Below, piece by piece: positions 36,490 to 47,488 of a DNA stretch of 47,570 nucleotides. Source of the stretch: Oehlia diaphana (Eukaryota; Glomeromycota; Glomeromycetes; Glomerales; Glomeraceae); contig QZLH01000497.1 of assembly GCA_003833135.1 (NCBI GenBank), forward strand, positions 35,205-82,774, read 5' to 3'. How positions within the stretch are numbered: the first letter of the stretch is position 1; every line of letters starts with the position of its first letter. The position numbers were made by a program, and so were the translations under genes. The notes below the pieces were generated by a model that was not told the DNA's origin, searched no databases, and saw nothing but the letters and a program-made list of their open reading frames with translations.

Positions 36490-37066
36490 AGCAAACTTCA
36501 TTGTTAAACGATTTAAAATGTTTCTACTACCAGTTGTTTGGGGCTTCCAATACTATTACTCATTTTCATTGGATTTTTCTTCGACAACGAACGCAATGAA
36601 AGTTGATATGATTTGAGCAGTGATATCTTTTCATCTTTATTTTGTTTCGATCTAAGTAAAAATCAACTTTTTTACGAATTTAATACTTAGTAACTACTGT
36701 ATCTTTTGATTTATGAAAATACAGAATTTTTATATTATTACAAATTTAATAAAAATGCAGTTTATATTTGCGAAGGGTTTCCTTTTATCTAAAAATATAT
36801 ACTTTTTGCTAGATGTATTGACAAGAAAAATATTCAAATTGCTTGTTTGCTTAATGAGCCTGACATTAATAATGTCAAGGAGAATTGTTTAAGGGACTAT
36901 ATTTATTAAATAAATTCAATGGGATTTAAATGGATTATGAAAGCCTACAAATAACATCCATACATTAATATCCTGTATATTATATTATAATTTGGATTAC
37001 GGACCAGCATTTGACAATTGATTTTTATTGATATATTTTACAGATGAGACAGAGTGAAGTGCTGGC
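36490..37066. other. Intergenic, possible gene debris
   Basis: No intact gene. Some stretches (for example 36845-36960) have less biased composition and may be remnants of the Sel1-type locus, but I cannot assign them. Confidence 0.3.
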
Positions 37067-37075
37067 ACATGACAA

Positions 37076-37729
37076 TGGGATGATCGGTCAACTATGTAAA
37101 TCAAAACTATATCAGGTAGCTTAATTAAACTATGAATCAAAGATTTTTTAAATCATAACGGATACTTTATATATAAAGTCTCTTTTGCATAGGTCACAAT
37201 AATAAAAGAATAGTTCGCGAATTTTTAGATGTCTAGAGTGAACTTCCTTATCATTTATTACTTTTTTTTTTATAAATATCCATTCTCATACATATCTCTG
37301 ACAAAATTACGTTGGTTATTTTTGTATTATTATTCAACTTTCAAATCAATTCCCTGTAAAACCTCTCTCTATACTAATATTGAGTAAAAAGAAGGTTATT
37401 TTTTCATTAATTGGTAAAATATTTCAAATTTAGCAACGTAACTCTGTTATTCTGGAATTAAAATTAACTTTAAAATGTTTTTGGTCGCAAAATGAGTTAG
37501 AATTAACGCTAGACATCTAAATTTAGTTACAAATCATATGAACGAAAGTGTCAAGCTCGGAAAGCAGGAAATAACAAGTCAATTAATTACTCATGGCATG
37601 GGAAGTTATTGCGTCAAACCTTTTTAATTGTATCATATAATTATTATTACGTGTGAAAAAATCTTCAATAGTAAATTTTTATATGATACCATATATAGTT
37701 TTGATTTACATAGTTGACCGCTCACCCCA
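37076..37729. mobile_element. 654-bp Mutator-like non-autonomous element, 9-bp TSD
   Basis: Flanked by identical acatgacaa at 37067-37075 and 37730-37738. Terminal inverted repeats run at least 44 bp: both ends read tggg(a/g)tga(t/g)cggtcaac and continue with tatgtaaatcaaaactata, with only two mismatches in the outer 17 bp. The interior is AT-rich with no transposase frame. A 9-bp target duplication with long TIRs is the hallmark of Mutator-like elements (MULEs). High TIR identity and an intact duplication indicate a fairly recent insertion. Confidence 0.88.
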
Positions 37730-38079
37730 ACATGACAAGATCGAAATTTGATATTAAATCACGTGACTTTTATAATGGATAAATTTATAATGTCGGCCGG
37801 AATTAAGAATAGTCATAAGTCATAAGTCATTTATTTCTTCGCGAGATCACCTGACATCGTTTTTTCGGTAATATATGAAAATTATCCATTGAATCAAAAT
37901 TAAGCAAGACATTTTTATTAAACGTTTTATAAAGTGTTTACACTCACTTAGTCTACTCGTCTAGCTGAGTTCAGTATAGCAGCATGATTTAACAAAACTA
38001 TGAACTGCAAAAACTCAGTATTATTTGTTGAATATACATCTCAGGCTTTTGAATACTCACCGTCTCACCCTGTAAAAAA

Positions 38080-38141
38080 AGTGAAATTCGATGTAATGGA
38101 ACCATCCGACCGTTATATCAAGAATTCCATTATATCGAGAT
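38080..38141. mobile_element. Pogo-like MITE remnant
   Basis: 'agtgaaattcgatgtaatgg' and 'attccattatatcgagata' are diverged matches to the ends and interior of the element in the PheRS intron (23527-23689). The right TIR is not intact. Confidence 0.5.
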
Positions 38142-38191
38142 ACCATTTTATACTGAAGGTACATTTTTTATAATGAGAGGATGCCGAAATA

Positions 38192-38269
38192 CACAATTCC
38201 GATATCACAAGAGTCGATTTTCATGTGAAATTATACTGAAAAACGTATCATGTGAGATACGGAATTGTG
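38192..38269. mobile_element. Short foldback element or hairpin
   Basis: cacaattccgatatcaca (38192-38209) pairs imperfectly with tgtgagatacggaattgtg (38251-38269), with a 41-bp loop. It could be a small MITE or solo TIR pair. No target duplication was identified. Confidence 0.5.
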
Positions 38270-38439
38270 CATTTAACTTTATCTCTCAATATAAAAGTCA
38301 TATTTACTTTCTTTATAGGGTCAGATTTATATACTATACAGTAACAAATATTTATAAAAGTAAAATATCTGGGAACTCCAGTATTATATTCAAAAATACT
38401 TCTTTTTTTAAACAGTAATACTTTAAACTTTGCATATCC

Positions 38440-41039
38440 CAATTTAACCCTCTACTGAGTAAACCTAAGCTCAACTACCTGGAAAGTAACACCCTACATA
38501 AAATTTACATCTAGAAAAAATGAAAAACAACATATCCGAACGACGCTACAGAGAATCCGAGAGATAAAAAGTCCAACGGGAGTCCTGAATTAAAGCTCTA
38601 TGCATCCATTCCTTTCCAGCGGATAGCAATTGATGCTGCGGCAAAGATGACGTGAGAGAGAAAAAGAGACATGAGGAGAAGAGGATAGAGGACTGAGACT
38701 CTGAGAGGGTAGGTCACGGGAACGTAAGTTCTGATCCGAGATATTCTGGAGGAGATGTTGCAGCTTAAAAAGAATTTTATAGAGAAGAACCGAAGAAGCT
38801 CTCTGGGATTCAATGGATGAAAGTAAAGTAGTCGAGATAAACACGAACAAAGTCCAAGGCGGAGAGTGCTTCTGGTTCGGGAGGATAATCCAATAATACA
38901 TTTTTCAAATTTTTCTCTGTAAATAATAAATTTTATTTATTTATTTACTTACATTTTTTCAATTATTTATTTCTTAATTTAAAGTATTTTATTAAGTATC
39001 TATTGCTAATAAACACATAATTTAATATTATTGAGATTTGAATTTTCAAATTTCGAATGATTAAAATTTAATTACGGTGAAATAAACTCTACGCAATTCA
39101 CGAAATAATTAATTAAAATACTATACTTTGTCGGTGTATTAAAGTATTGCATAAATAAGCATAATTATAGAATGTTACCCAATAAACTATAAATTACAGT
39201 CTGCACTCTATAGACTCGTATACTCGAGATTTGATGTCACTATTTGAACTATGGTGTCAAAGTAATGGTACTTAAAATTGACATGAAACTTGATATATCA
39301 ATAATTATGAACAAACAAAATCTAGATGTGGTTATGAAATATTTCAGGTTATTCAAAATAGTGTGAGTATATTAGTATATTTTTAAAAAATTATTTTGTA
39401 AATATAATTTTATTATTGATTAAGCAATTTCCTGGTTTGAATTTTGAAATAAGGAAGAGTCAGCGAGAAGTGTTTATCATAAGGTCAAAATTTGATATTC
39501 TTGGAATTTTTTCTTGGAAAAACTTTATAAAATTTTATATAATTTCGATCTATGTAATTGAAGTTTGGAAAGGTTTATTGAAATAATGTTTTGGACAGAT
39601 CCCCAAAAGAACGATTTAACAAGATGAAGTAAAAATGAATTACAAAGATTGAAGGGTCATTATACGGGTAAAGTGCTTAAATTATATATGGTATTAAACC
39701 TACACATTTCCTTTATTTGTTATGAAGTTAAAAGTCGTGACTTAACTCATAATCTTTGGGAATTTCATAACCTAATATGAAATACCGTCAAGAAACTTTA
39801 ATTTAGTCAATTTTTACTTCATGGAAAAGATTTAGTATTCTCTATGGAATTTATATCATCGAATTTGGTAATACTCGATTTCATAGATTATAAAGAAGCT
39901 TTTGCAATCAGCTCTATAAGTACATTACATAACTCTCAAGTGCACTTAAGAGGGTGCGCAATTTAAAGAGGATAAAATGAGACCATGTAAGCTTGGAGCT
40001 TACATTTATAGATAGAGAGTTGACTATATACGGACAATATGGATGGCAAAAATTCAAGGATCAACACAATTAGAAGATAAAATCCCTTGCATATATATAT
40101 ATGTGTATGTACTGTACAGTATGTATGTGTATATATATCAATATACGATTTATAAGTAGAGATTTTAAAGATTTTAATCAGTTCGATCGGACCCAGAAGC
40201 AATTTAACAAATTGTCGATCCATCAATCAGTAACCTACCCTAAAAACGATCCGAGAATAATAATTTTTCAAAAAAAATCATTTCAAAACTTGACAATTTA
40301 CTTGAAACCGATCGGACCGGTTTGGACCGACTAACATCCCTATTTATAAGCTTATCAACCTCATTAACTTTTGTATTTATTGGCAAATTGTTCAAATAAA
40401 TTATAAAGAATTGGCGTTACAAATAAAGTTGACGAAATTCTCATGATAGATATTCGGCTGCTTCTCGTCAATTATCTGTAAGAAGAAAATTACATGAAAC
40501 TTATGATTTCGTTTATTTCGTTTGGCGTAATTTAAATAATGTAGTTTGTATCACAATATTATAAATAAATAATAAATAAAATAAGTAAAATGAAAGAATT
40601 ACCAAATTTTGAACGTGGGGGGGGGGTTATTGGTCTTCATGAAGACTCGGGAAGAAATATTAAGAACTATTTCAAAGGAATCCGGTTATTACAAGACTAC
40701 CTTATAAGTTATAACTAAAGGTGATTTTTAGCCACTGTTTTACAAATGAACACGATAGATATTAAACAACCATAATTGGTAATACTACATGAAACCATCA
40801 TATGTAAGAAATACATGTATATACTTTTGAAAAATGAAAATGCAAGAAGAAATGAACCGCCTTATTTTTTGAAAATATTTATTAAGCAAAATGAACCAAT
40901 CGGTGTTAAGCGAATTTTATATTTATGAGGATGACCGAAAACAATGAATGCATGTAATGATTTGGTTACACACTTTTATGCATTAATCAAGCTATTTATC
41001 CAGTGTAGATTACACAATCTTGTGTAAATAAAATTTATT
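38440..41039. other. Gene-poor region with one GC-richer patch
   Basis: Mostly AT-rich with no credible gene. The patch 38450-38900 is notably less AT-rich and purine-biased (runs such as gagagagaaaaagaga) and may be an old repeat or gene relic; frames through it on both strands are broken or lack a domain. A 40170-40335 stretch ends in 'ggaccgactaacatccct', which looks like a transposon end, but I could not find its partner. A G10-type run lies at about 40617-40626. Confidence 0.35.
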
Positions 41040-41272
41040 AGTCCGGAGCGAAGCGAAGGACTATATACTATTCGTTTCGGTTTCACAAATGTCCCGTTGT
41101 CCGCCCGCTCACTGTGTGAGTCGATGGCCATCCATTCTTATTGGTTCTTTCGGTTACACGTTACTCTGTTTATGCATGTGATAAAAATAGAACGAAAATT
41201 GTTTATTTGATGATTACGATATACCATTTATTTTTAATAATCAGAAAACTATACTTCTTTTCGCTCTGGACT
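41040..41272. mobile_element. Candidate 233-bp element with imperfect TIRs
   Basis: The left end agtccggagcgaagcgaag and the reverse complement of the right end (agtccagagcgaaaagaag) match at about 16 of 19 positions. No target duplication is obvious, so the boundaries are tentative. Confidence 0.5.
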
Positions 41273-42339
41273 CCCAACGGTTACCGTTCCCTAGTATGTA
41301 ATGATTGAAGGTATGTAATAAAATATTAGAATTAGAGGTGCAAACTTTATCGACGTAACTGGCGTAGCAAAGTTACGTCAATAACGTCACTGCAGATGCT
41401 CACATAGAGATTTTATAATAATTTATATAATATCGAGCCACGTCACGAGTTACAACCTTTCATTGACGACGTAGCTAAAAAAAGAAAAAGTCTGCCCTAA
41501 TTAGAATAATAGTTCTAAATTCAAAAGAGCCGAGTTTCAACTAATACGATTACTGTTTCGGTTATCAGTTATTTCTTTTTAAATTTTAAATCATTAATTA
41601 CATAATAATAATTCATAATCTTATTTAAATTGATGAAGAGTTGAGCCTGTAATTGAAGAACTTTTGAAAGAACTCCTGAAAGAAGAGCTCGCAGACGAAC
41701 GAGATGCTTTGTTCTTTGGACAATTGCAAACTTCGATTCATATCATCTTGTGGATCTTCGCAGCGAAATTTTTAATTCACGTGCAGAAAGTTTATCGGCT
41801 CAGTAGAATTTCTCGGGAATAACACTAAACACAAGAAAAAAAAGCAGCGGCAAGAACCAAAATAGCATGTTTTCTGAAATGTTGGTTGAAGTTAGATTTA
41901 TTAAGCATTTGATTTATTTAAAATTGACGTATAAGCTTCATAAATGCGTCAAGAAACAAGATTCTTTTATACTTAATTTTTACTGTGCATAAAAAACTAT
42001 AAATAAATTCTTACTTTTTTCATACTAAATATCGAACTAACGATTTAATAAGTGGTCAGACATATTTAATAACTAATATCGAAATGAATCGTAGAAAGTG
42101 AATTAATATTGCGTACATCATCATGAAATTTTAAATCAAATAAGAACAAAATTAGTAGAACATAAAAGCATATAAGTAATGATCTTGTGTTTTTTTATTC
42201 AAATGTTGAAAAGAGACATGTCAGTTCTCCTGGTTCAAATATAACAAAAGGTGATGTCCAAGCATCGTGATGTATGATGTTTGCTTGAGTTGATGTTTAG
42301 ACATCATGTCGAATATAATATGTACAGTATTTTTATGTA
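41273..42339. other. Intergenic DNA
   Basis: No supported gene. Short less-biased stretches near 41640-41860 may be gene remnants, but no domain could be read. Confidence 0.35.
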
Positions 42340-42905
42340 CAGTCGCGTCGGACTTGAAATTGAAGACAAAGGCAAAAATATTTGTATTTTTTCACTAGTT
42401 TGTACATTAATAAAAAATTTATATCTAATTAAATTTTCATATTGCCGAAGCAGCAGCCTTCTCAAAGACGGAATTATCCAAATTTCATTTTTCTTTGGAT
42501 GGGCATTACAACTTCTGGCTATAGCTTCTACATTGTTCTTTACTTGGTTTAAGTCTGATAAATTCACTGGCAAACTGATTATTATTACTACCAAGTCTTT
42601 CAAGACTGAAGAGGATATTTTGAATATTATCTTGGCTAGAAGTGTTTTGTCAAGTATTGGATCGAATATTTACTGTATTCTGACTTGGAAGTGAAGTGGC
42701 AGTTTTATTGTAAGTGGGTGACTTTTTAAAGGGTGATATTTCGACCAACATCTTGAACAGGAATCAATAATTGCAATTTTACTACAAATTATTGTATGAC
42801 ATCTAAATAAGTAGAAAGTTTCCATAAAAATATAAAAATACAAAAAACTGGAAATAAATGAGGCATTGTACATAAGCAATCGGGCATTACTTTCCGACGC
42901 GACTG
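42340..42905. mobile_element. 566-bp Tc1/mariner-like non-autonomous element
   Basis: Ends are cagtcgcgtcgga and its exact complement, flanked by TA (42338-42339 and 42906-42907), so the readable palindromic edge is tgtacagtcgcgtcgga on both sides. CAGT-starting TIRs with TA duplication point to the Tc1/mariner superfamily. Frames inside (one of about 137 codons on +, one of 99 on -) lack any DDE transposase motif, so the element is non-autonomous. It lies about 375 bp upstream of the start of an unrecognised gene at 43282. Confidence 0.82.
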
Positions 42906-43281
42906 TACATCATTCAACATGACGTTGACTAATCATATCACCAAATATATCAATTATATTAATTAAATTTTGTTCATTGTAAATTTAAAATACAGCTATA
43001 TTTGGTAATTTTGAACTACACAAGGGCAAAAATATCGAATACTTTTGCTACACACGGTGATACAAGACAGCTTCCGATATTTTCTGACATCATATATGTT
43101 TTGACATCAATTTTAACACAATGCAAATCATAGTTTAATCTTTGATTGGTTCATAAAATAAATATATAAATAATCCAATTTTGTATTTATATAGGTAGAA
43201 ATTTTACTTTTTTGCGGACCAAATAAGGTCATTCATAAAATTTTTTCTGCCAACGTAATAATTTTTTTGTTGATCAAAAAA

Positions 43282-43842
43282 ATGGGTAATATACTTTACA
43301 CTTTTGGGGAGTTTTAAACACAACTGCCTTATCTGATCGTTTTTTATTTTTTTTTTCTTTTTGTAGATTACAGCATTGAAAATGTAAACAACTTAAAAAA
43401 AAGATGTGAAAAGGCGATGAAAATTATACCAAAGTATGGTGACTTCACGAAAAATTATTTTTCTATCGAAAAAGAAAAATTAAGTGATATTATTAAACAA
43501 TGGCAAAACGACTATCCAGATTTGTATTACGAATTAGAACAATGGAAAGAGGGATCGGGATTTACATATGAAACAATATCCTTACTTCGCAAGAACAAAA
43601 CCAAAAAGGTGGAGTGCGTATTCTTAAAGGTTTACGAATCGGAAGGGACGACTGATATCCTGAATTGTGTTGACATTTATAGAAACTATCCAAAACCAGG
43701 CAAAATTTTGAAAGTTCGAAATATATTATTTAAAAGAAAGAGTGAAAAAATTTTCAATCAACTAGTAAAATCGAACTCTAAAATCATTGCTGCTCTAATT
43801 TTGTCTGGAAATAATAACGGGTTAAAAATATTATGGAAATAA
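43282..43842 (+). CDS. Small hypothetical protein, family member 1
   Basis: The main exon is 43367-43842, opening at a clear acceptor (ttttttgtag). A likely first exon is only 4 bases, ATGG at 43282-43285, followed by GTAATA; joining gives MDYSIENVNNLKKRCEKAM and 159 residues. That start is supported by the paralog at 44603, which begins with a similar EDY segment. If the mini-exon is wrong, translation could begin at the internal ATG at 43417 (141 residues). The sequence is charged and mostly helical-looking, with no signal peptide or membrane segment. Landmarks shared with the paralog are GDF-KN-FSI-K-KL-DII, VFLK-Y and the end GLKILW. I do not recognise the family and assign no function. 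Confidence 0.6.
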
Positions 43843-44602
43843 ACATATAACCATAAAAATATTAGACTACTTATAATTTTACGCCAATCAAGAATTAACT
43901 CGTATAACTCGCATTTCATTTGTCAAAAACAAACACATCAACCATAAAAAGAATTTAAATACAATTCGCATTTCATTTATACTTTTTTAAAAAAATCTGC
44001 CCAAAAAAAAAAAACGTACATCGGGGGCTGAAATGTCTGACAAACACAAACATCATAAAAACAATTTTTTAATTATAAACATTCCTTTATAATTATACGA
44101 AATTCTTGGTTTTCTTTTTTTAATTATACAAAAATTTATTGTTCTCTTTAATTACATAAGTTCTCCGTTTTACTTTTAATTATGCAAACAATTCATTCGT
44201 TTTTTTCTTTTCTTTTTAATTACATAATCATTAGTTTTTTTTCCACAAAGTTTCATCAGTTACACAATCACAAACAAATAAGACTATTTATAAGTTTCAA
44301 AAAAAACTTTCAAAGTTTACCAAATTCATCTTGTTAATACACATGAAAATGTTTTGGTTCACATGAATTTCTTGTTTATGAACAATAGAATAATTTTAGC
44401 CGTCTAATTATTTTCGAAAAAGTTTTAAGGTAAAAGAAATATTACATTATTAAACTCGGAATTTTCAACAGTTGTAAAATAAAATTTAAAAGTTACAAAT
44501 AAATATATAGGTATTTAATTATCTTTCATATTATTATAATTCAAAAATAAATAAAATTTACTTATTTATTTTATATTTATCTTATATGCAAAAGATTAAT
44601 AT
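43843..44602. repeat. Spacer with degenerate tail repeats
   Basis: Contains 'tcgcatttcattt' twice (near 43911 and 43966) and a degenerate array of 'ttttaattatacaaa' variants at about 44089-44230 with a period near 45 bp. The last 100 bp form the promoter of the next gene. No other gene is seen. Confidence 0.5.
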
Positions 44603-45106
44603 ATGTCCTCCGAAGATTACGAATATAAAATAAGGGATGAGAATAATCGGAAAGCAATATGTGAACAAGCTTTAGATAATATATCTTATAACGGGGATTT
44701 TAGCAAAAATTCCTTCTCTATCAAGAAAAGTAAACTGGAAGATATTATAAACAGGTGGAAAGAGAATTTCTCAGAATTGAGTGATGAATTAGAATGTTGG
44801 AAGAATAGCGATGTAGGAGACAAGTTTGCAAAAAAGGAAATATTACGTCCCCTTCACAGAGGCAAGGAAATAAAGTGCGTTTTTCTAAAAATCTATGATA
44901 AAGGAGAGGATACGGATACCTTGCGATGTGTTAGTATGTATGGAGACATTTCAATTAAAGTAAAAGTAATAGATAAATTGTTCAGAATGATTAGATGGAC
45001 TAATGAAGACGAAAAAAAACATATCAAAATGATGAAGTCACATCCTGAAATTATGGCCGCACTTGTTATGTCCAGAAGAATTGGATTGAAAATATTATGG
45101 GAATGA
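44603..45106 (+). CDS. Small hypothetical protein, family member 2
   Basis: Single exon of 167 residues starting MSSEDYEYKIRDENNRKAIC and ending IGLKILWE. It aligns along its whole length with the protein encoded at 43282-43842, sharing GDF-KN-SFSI, KLEDIINRW, LSDELECWK, CVFLKIY, CVSMYG and MAALVMS/GLKILW. The two are therefore tandem paralogs, with about 760 bp between them. Composition is charged (many Lys and Glu) and there is no signal peptide. The region about 80-95 differs most between copies. Function unknown. The first-exon boundary present in the paralog is absent here, so one copy gained or lost an intron. Confidence 0.7.
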   Translation: MSSEDYEYKIRDENNRKAICEQALDNISYNGDFSKNSFSIKKSKLEDIINRWKENFSELSDELECWKNSDVGDKFAKKEILRPLHRGKEIKCVFLKIYDKGEDTDTLRCVSMYGDISIKVKVIDKLFRMIRWTNEDEKKHIKMMKSHPEIMAALVMSRRIGLKILWE

Positions 45107-46044
45107 ATCGAGCGAACCCCCACACAGCCCTTTAATTCTATTCTTTGTACCATTTATTGCGGTTTTTTTTTTAAAAAAAAATACCCAATTTTTTTTATAA
45201 TTTTTTTTTTATATTTTAAATTACACAATAAATGTAAAAAAGTAAGCGTTAAAAAAAATTTTTTAGCCATAAAATCTTTCTATTCGCTATAAAGAATAGA
45301 ATTTAAAGGCTTCATAAAGTAAGTTTATATATATTTTCATATATTTTATTCTATTTTTACTCTACTTTATTTTTGTGATCACGCTTTAGATAAATAATAA
45401 GTAAATTATTTTATTTTATTCCTTTTTTTAAAAAAAATATAGAATAGAATTTAAAGACCTTGTAAAATATATCTATATTATAGCATTTATTTTATGATGG
45501 TTAGGAATCTCCGGATATATAGATATTTCTTATATAAACTTTATATTTAGTTAAATTTCAAAAAAATCGCGATCACGTGACTAATTTCTATTGGTTAAAA
45601 TATCGTACAGTTACACAGTAGTTACACCTGTACTATACTTGGTTGTCAATATTCAAAAAAGGAAATTGTAATAAAACGTTGATCATTTCAGCAACATTCT
45701 TTTATAGTCTTAAAATAAATAATTAAAAAACACCATTATAATTTATTGCTATTATTATATATTCTAATATATTATATTTACTAATAATTAATTTGAAATT
45801 TATTTGAAATAAAAAGTTTTCAATTAATAATTATCTAGGTAATTTTACCAAATAAATAAATTAAGACTTACTAGCTAAAATAAATTACAAAATAATTTTT
45901 TAAATAAAGAAAATATTTATATATAAATTTATTAAAATCAGGTGATTTCACCTATAATAAATCATTAATAGAAAATATTATTATAATCTAAATACATTTA
46001 TTGAAAATGAAAAAATCTATAATTCCATTACATCATATTTAAGA
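45107..46044. repeat. AT-rich spacer with a direct repeat
   Basis: The phrase 'agaatagaatttaaag' occurs at about 45292 and again at about 45441. No gene is seen. Confidence 0.4.
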
Positions 46045-46390
46045 TTGCTGGAAAAACTAGAGAGTTTTAGCAAGTTGGTGAAATGCCAAAATAGCAAAAT
46101 TTTGCTAAAACTATATGAAAGTCTTATTAAAAAGTTAATTTCTAAACGAAATTTCAAAGTAAACTTTAAAACTTTTTTTTGCTTTTTTTTTCATAAAATG
46201 AAACGTTTACTAACATTTCGCTTCTCTTCTTTTTGTAGATCTGCAGATTCATGAATACTCTTCAGACAGCAGAATTTCAAAGGTAAACTTGAAATTCTTT
46301 TTTTTTTATTTAATAAAATATTTTCTAATATTTCATTTTGTATTTTGTAGGATACAGCATTCTGGATTTCTTCTAGACAGAATTTTGAAG
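46045..46390 (+). CDS. Possible mini-exon gene, tandemly duplicated exon-intron units
   Basis: An open exon ending at 46158 (reading back to 46045 and containing LESFSKLVKCQNSKILLKLY) is followed by GTAAAC. Two mini-exons follow, 46239-46282 (44 bp) and 46351-46390 (40 bp), each with AG before and GT after, and all three are in frame with each other. The three following introns resemble each other: GTAAACTT or GTATATTT start, poly-T block, AAAATg, then a ctaac/ctaat branch-point-like site and a TTTTGTAG-type end (the third ends gttag). No start codon or last exon was identified. It could be a degraded gene; expression evidence is needed before accepting it. Confidence 0.35.
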
Positions 46391-46665
46391 GTATATTTCA
46401 AAATTTTATTTTTTTTATTTTTATTTAAACAAAATGTTAGCTAACGTTTTGGTTAGGGTTGCAGACATTTCTTTTGCCAAGGGTAGTTACCTTACGGCAT
46501 ACGTCATGTCAAGATACAACATATGCTGTAACACAAGAAAAAAAAAATTTTACATATCAAACCTACTTAAACCTACTTGTAATGATCAATTACTACAGTA
46601 ATTGCCATACTTAATTTTGGCTAAAAGTACAATTTGGCCAGAGTTAATATTATAAAAGAGATAAA
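46391..46665. other. Third intron-like unit and spacer
   Basis: Begins with the third homologous intron (to about 46455-46466), then non-coding DNA up to the transposase remnant. Confidence 0.35.
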
Positions 46666-46923
46666 TTCTAGAAAAATTTTGAATATTGTATATTTGTACG
46701 CTTAACTGAATATGCAGTCATCTTACATAATTTTTTAGAATTAAATAGTGATAATATAGATAAATTATATGAAGATGGTAATAACAGTAATGATGATGAC
46801 GATGATATTAATGATAGTGATGATAATGAAGATATAACTCAAAATGAAATAGCATTAAAAAGAGAAGGAGAAAGAAAAAGATTTCAATTAATGAATCAAA
46901 TTATTAATCAGAATCATCAATAA
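46666..46923 (+). pseudogene. PIF/Harbinger transposase C-terminal remnant
   Basis: The frame reads EYAVILHNFLELN, then an acidic Asp/Asn-rich stretch, then EIALKREGERKRFQLMNQII and a stop. The (A)-V-ILHNFL motif followed by an acidic linker and a basic R..GE.KR..L tail is the standard end of DDE_Tnp_4 (Harbinger) transposases. The catalytic part is missing and the frame closes just upstream, so this is a fragment. The partner protein gene lies convergently at 47051-47488. Confidence 0.65.
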
Positions 46924-47050
46924 TAAATACATTTAACTTTATTGAAGTTTAAGATTTAAATCATAAAAATATTTAAACTTTATTATTTCAATTTATATTC
47001 TCTAAATCAAAAAAGAATGTATAAACTTTGTTATTTCAAATACATTATTT
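46924..47050. other. Convergent 3' spacer inside the Harbinger remnant
   Basis: Short AT-rich space between the stop codons of the transposase fragment and the SANT-like partner. Confidence 0.5.
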
Positions 47051-47488
47051 TTATTTTATATTCTTCATCTTTAATTCATGATCCTGTTTCATTTGTTCCA
47101 ATTTCATTTGCTCCAATTTCATTTTTTCTTTTTCGTATTTCCATTTTTGCTGCTCTATCTCTAATTTTTTCATTTCAACTGTATGATTCTTTTCCATTCT
47201 TTCTTTCTTCAATTCTATTTTCTTATCCCATACCCTTTTCCTTGACTCACTCATAGTAGATATAGCGGTAGCAATAGTATCTACATTATTTCTTTTTTGT
47301 TTTTTAGAAGGTTTAAGTTCATTACTTACAAATTCTTCATCTTCAATATCAGTAGATTTATTTGCAATAAAAGAAGGTGCTATATTTTCATGAGTACTGA
47401 AAAGTCTATCCATTTTCTCATACCATTCCCAATCTTTTTTTGATTCTCCAGATTTTTCATTATAGCCGTTTATGACTAAATAATATAA
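47051..47488 (-). pseudogene. SANT/Myb-like Harbinger partner protein, 5'-truncated
   Basis: The open frame runs from 47488 down to a stop at 47051. DWEWYEKMDRLFS matches the end of the Myb/SANT-like domain of Harbinger accessory proteins. It is followed by a Lys-rich segment (KPSKKQKRNN) and a long charged helix (KIELKKERMEKNHTVEMKKL, then three 'KLEQMK'-like repeats). In Harbinger elements this protein binds DNA and helps import the transposase. The frame meets a stop inside the palindrome at 47464-47513, so the SANT domain itself is missing. The internal ATG at 47413 is probably not the original start. Confidence 0.6.

Noticed and set aside
38590..38901. Overlapping minus-strand frames in the GC-richer patch
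   Set aside because: No domain, several alternative frames, and repeat-like composition; treated as a possible relic rather than a gene.
40110..40335. Possible hAT-type element ending in ggaccgactaacatccct
   Set aside because: Only one end looks like a TIR; no matching left end or 8-bp duplication was found.
40617..40720. Open stretch reading GLHEDSGRNI, reminiscent of a kinase catalytic loop
   Set aside because: Too short, no HRD or DFG, and frame closes quickly.
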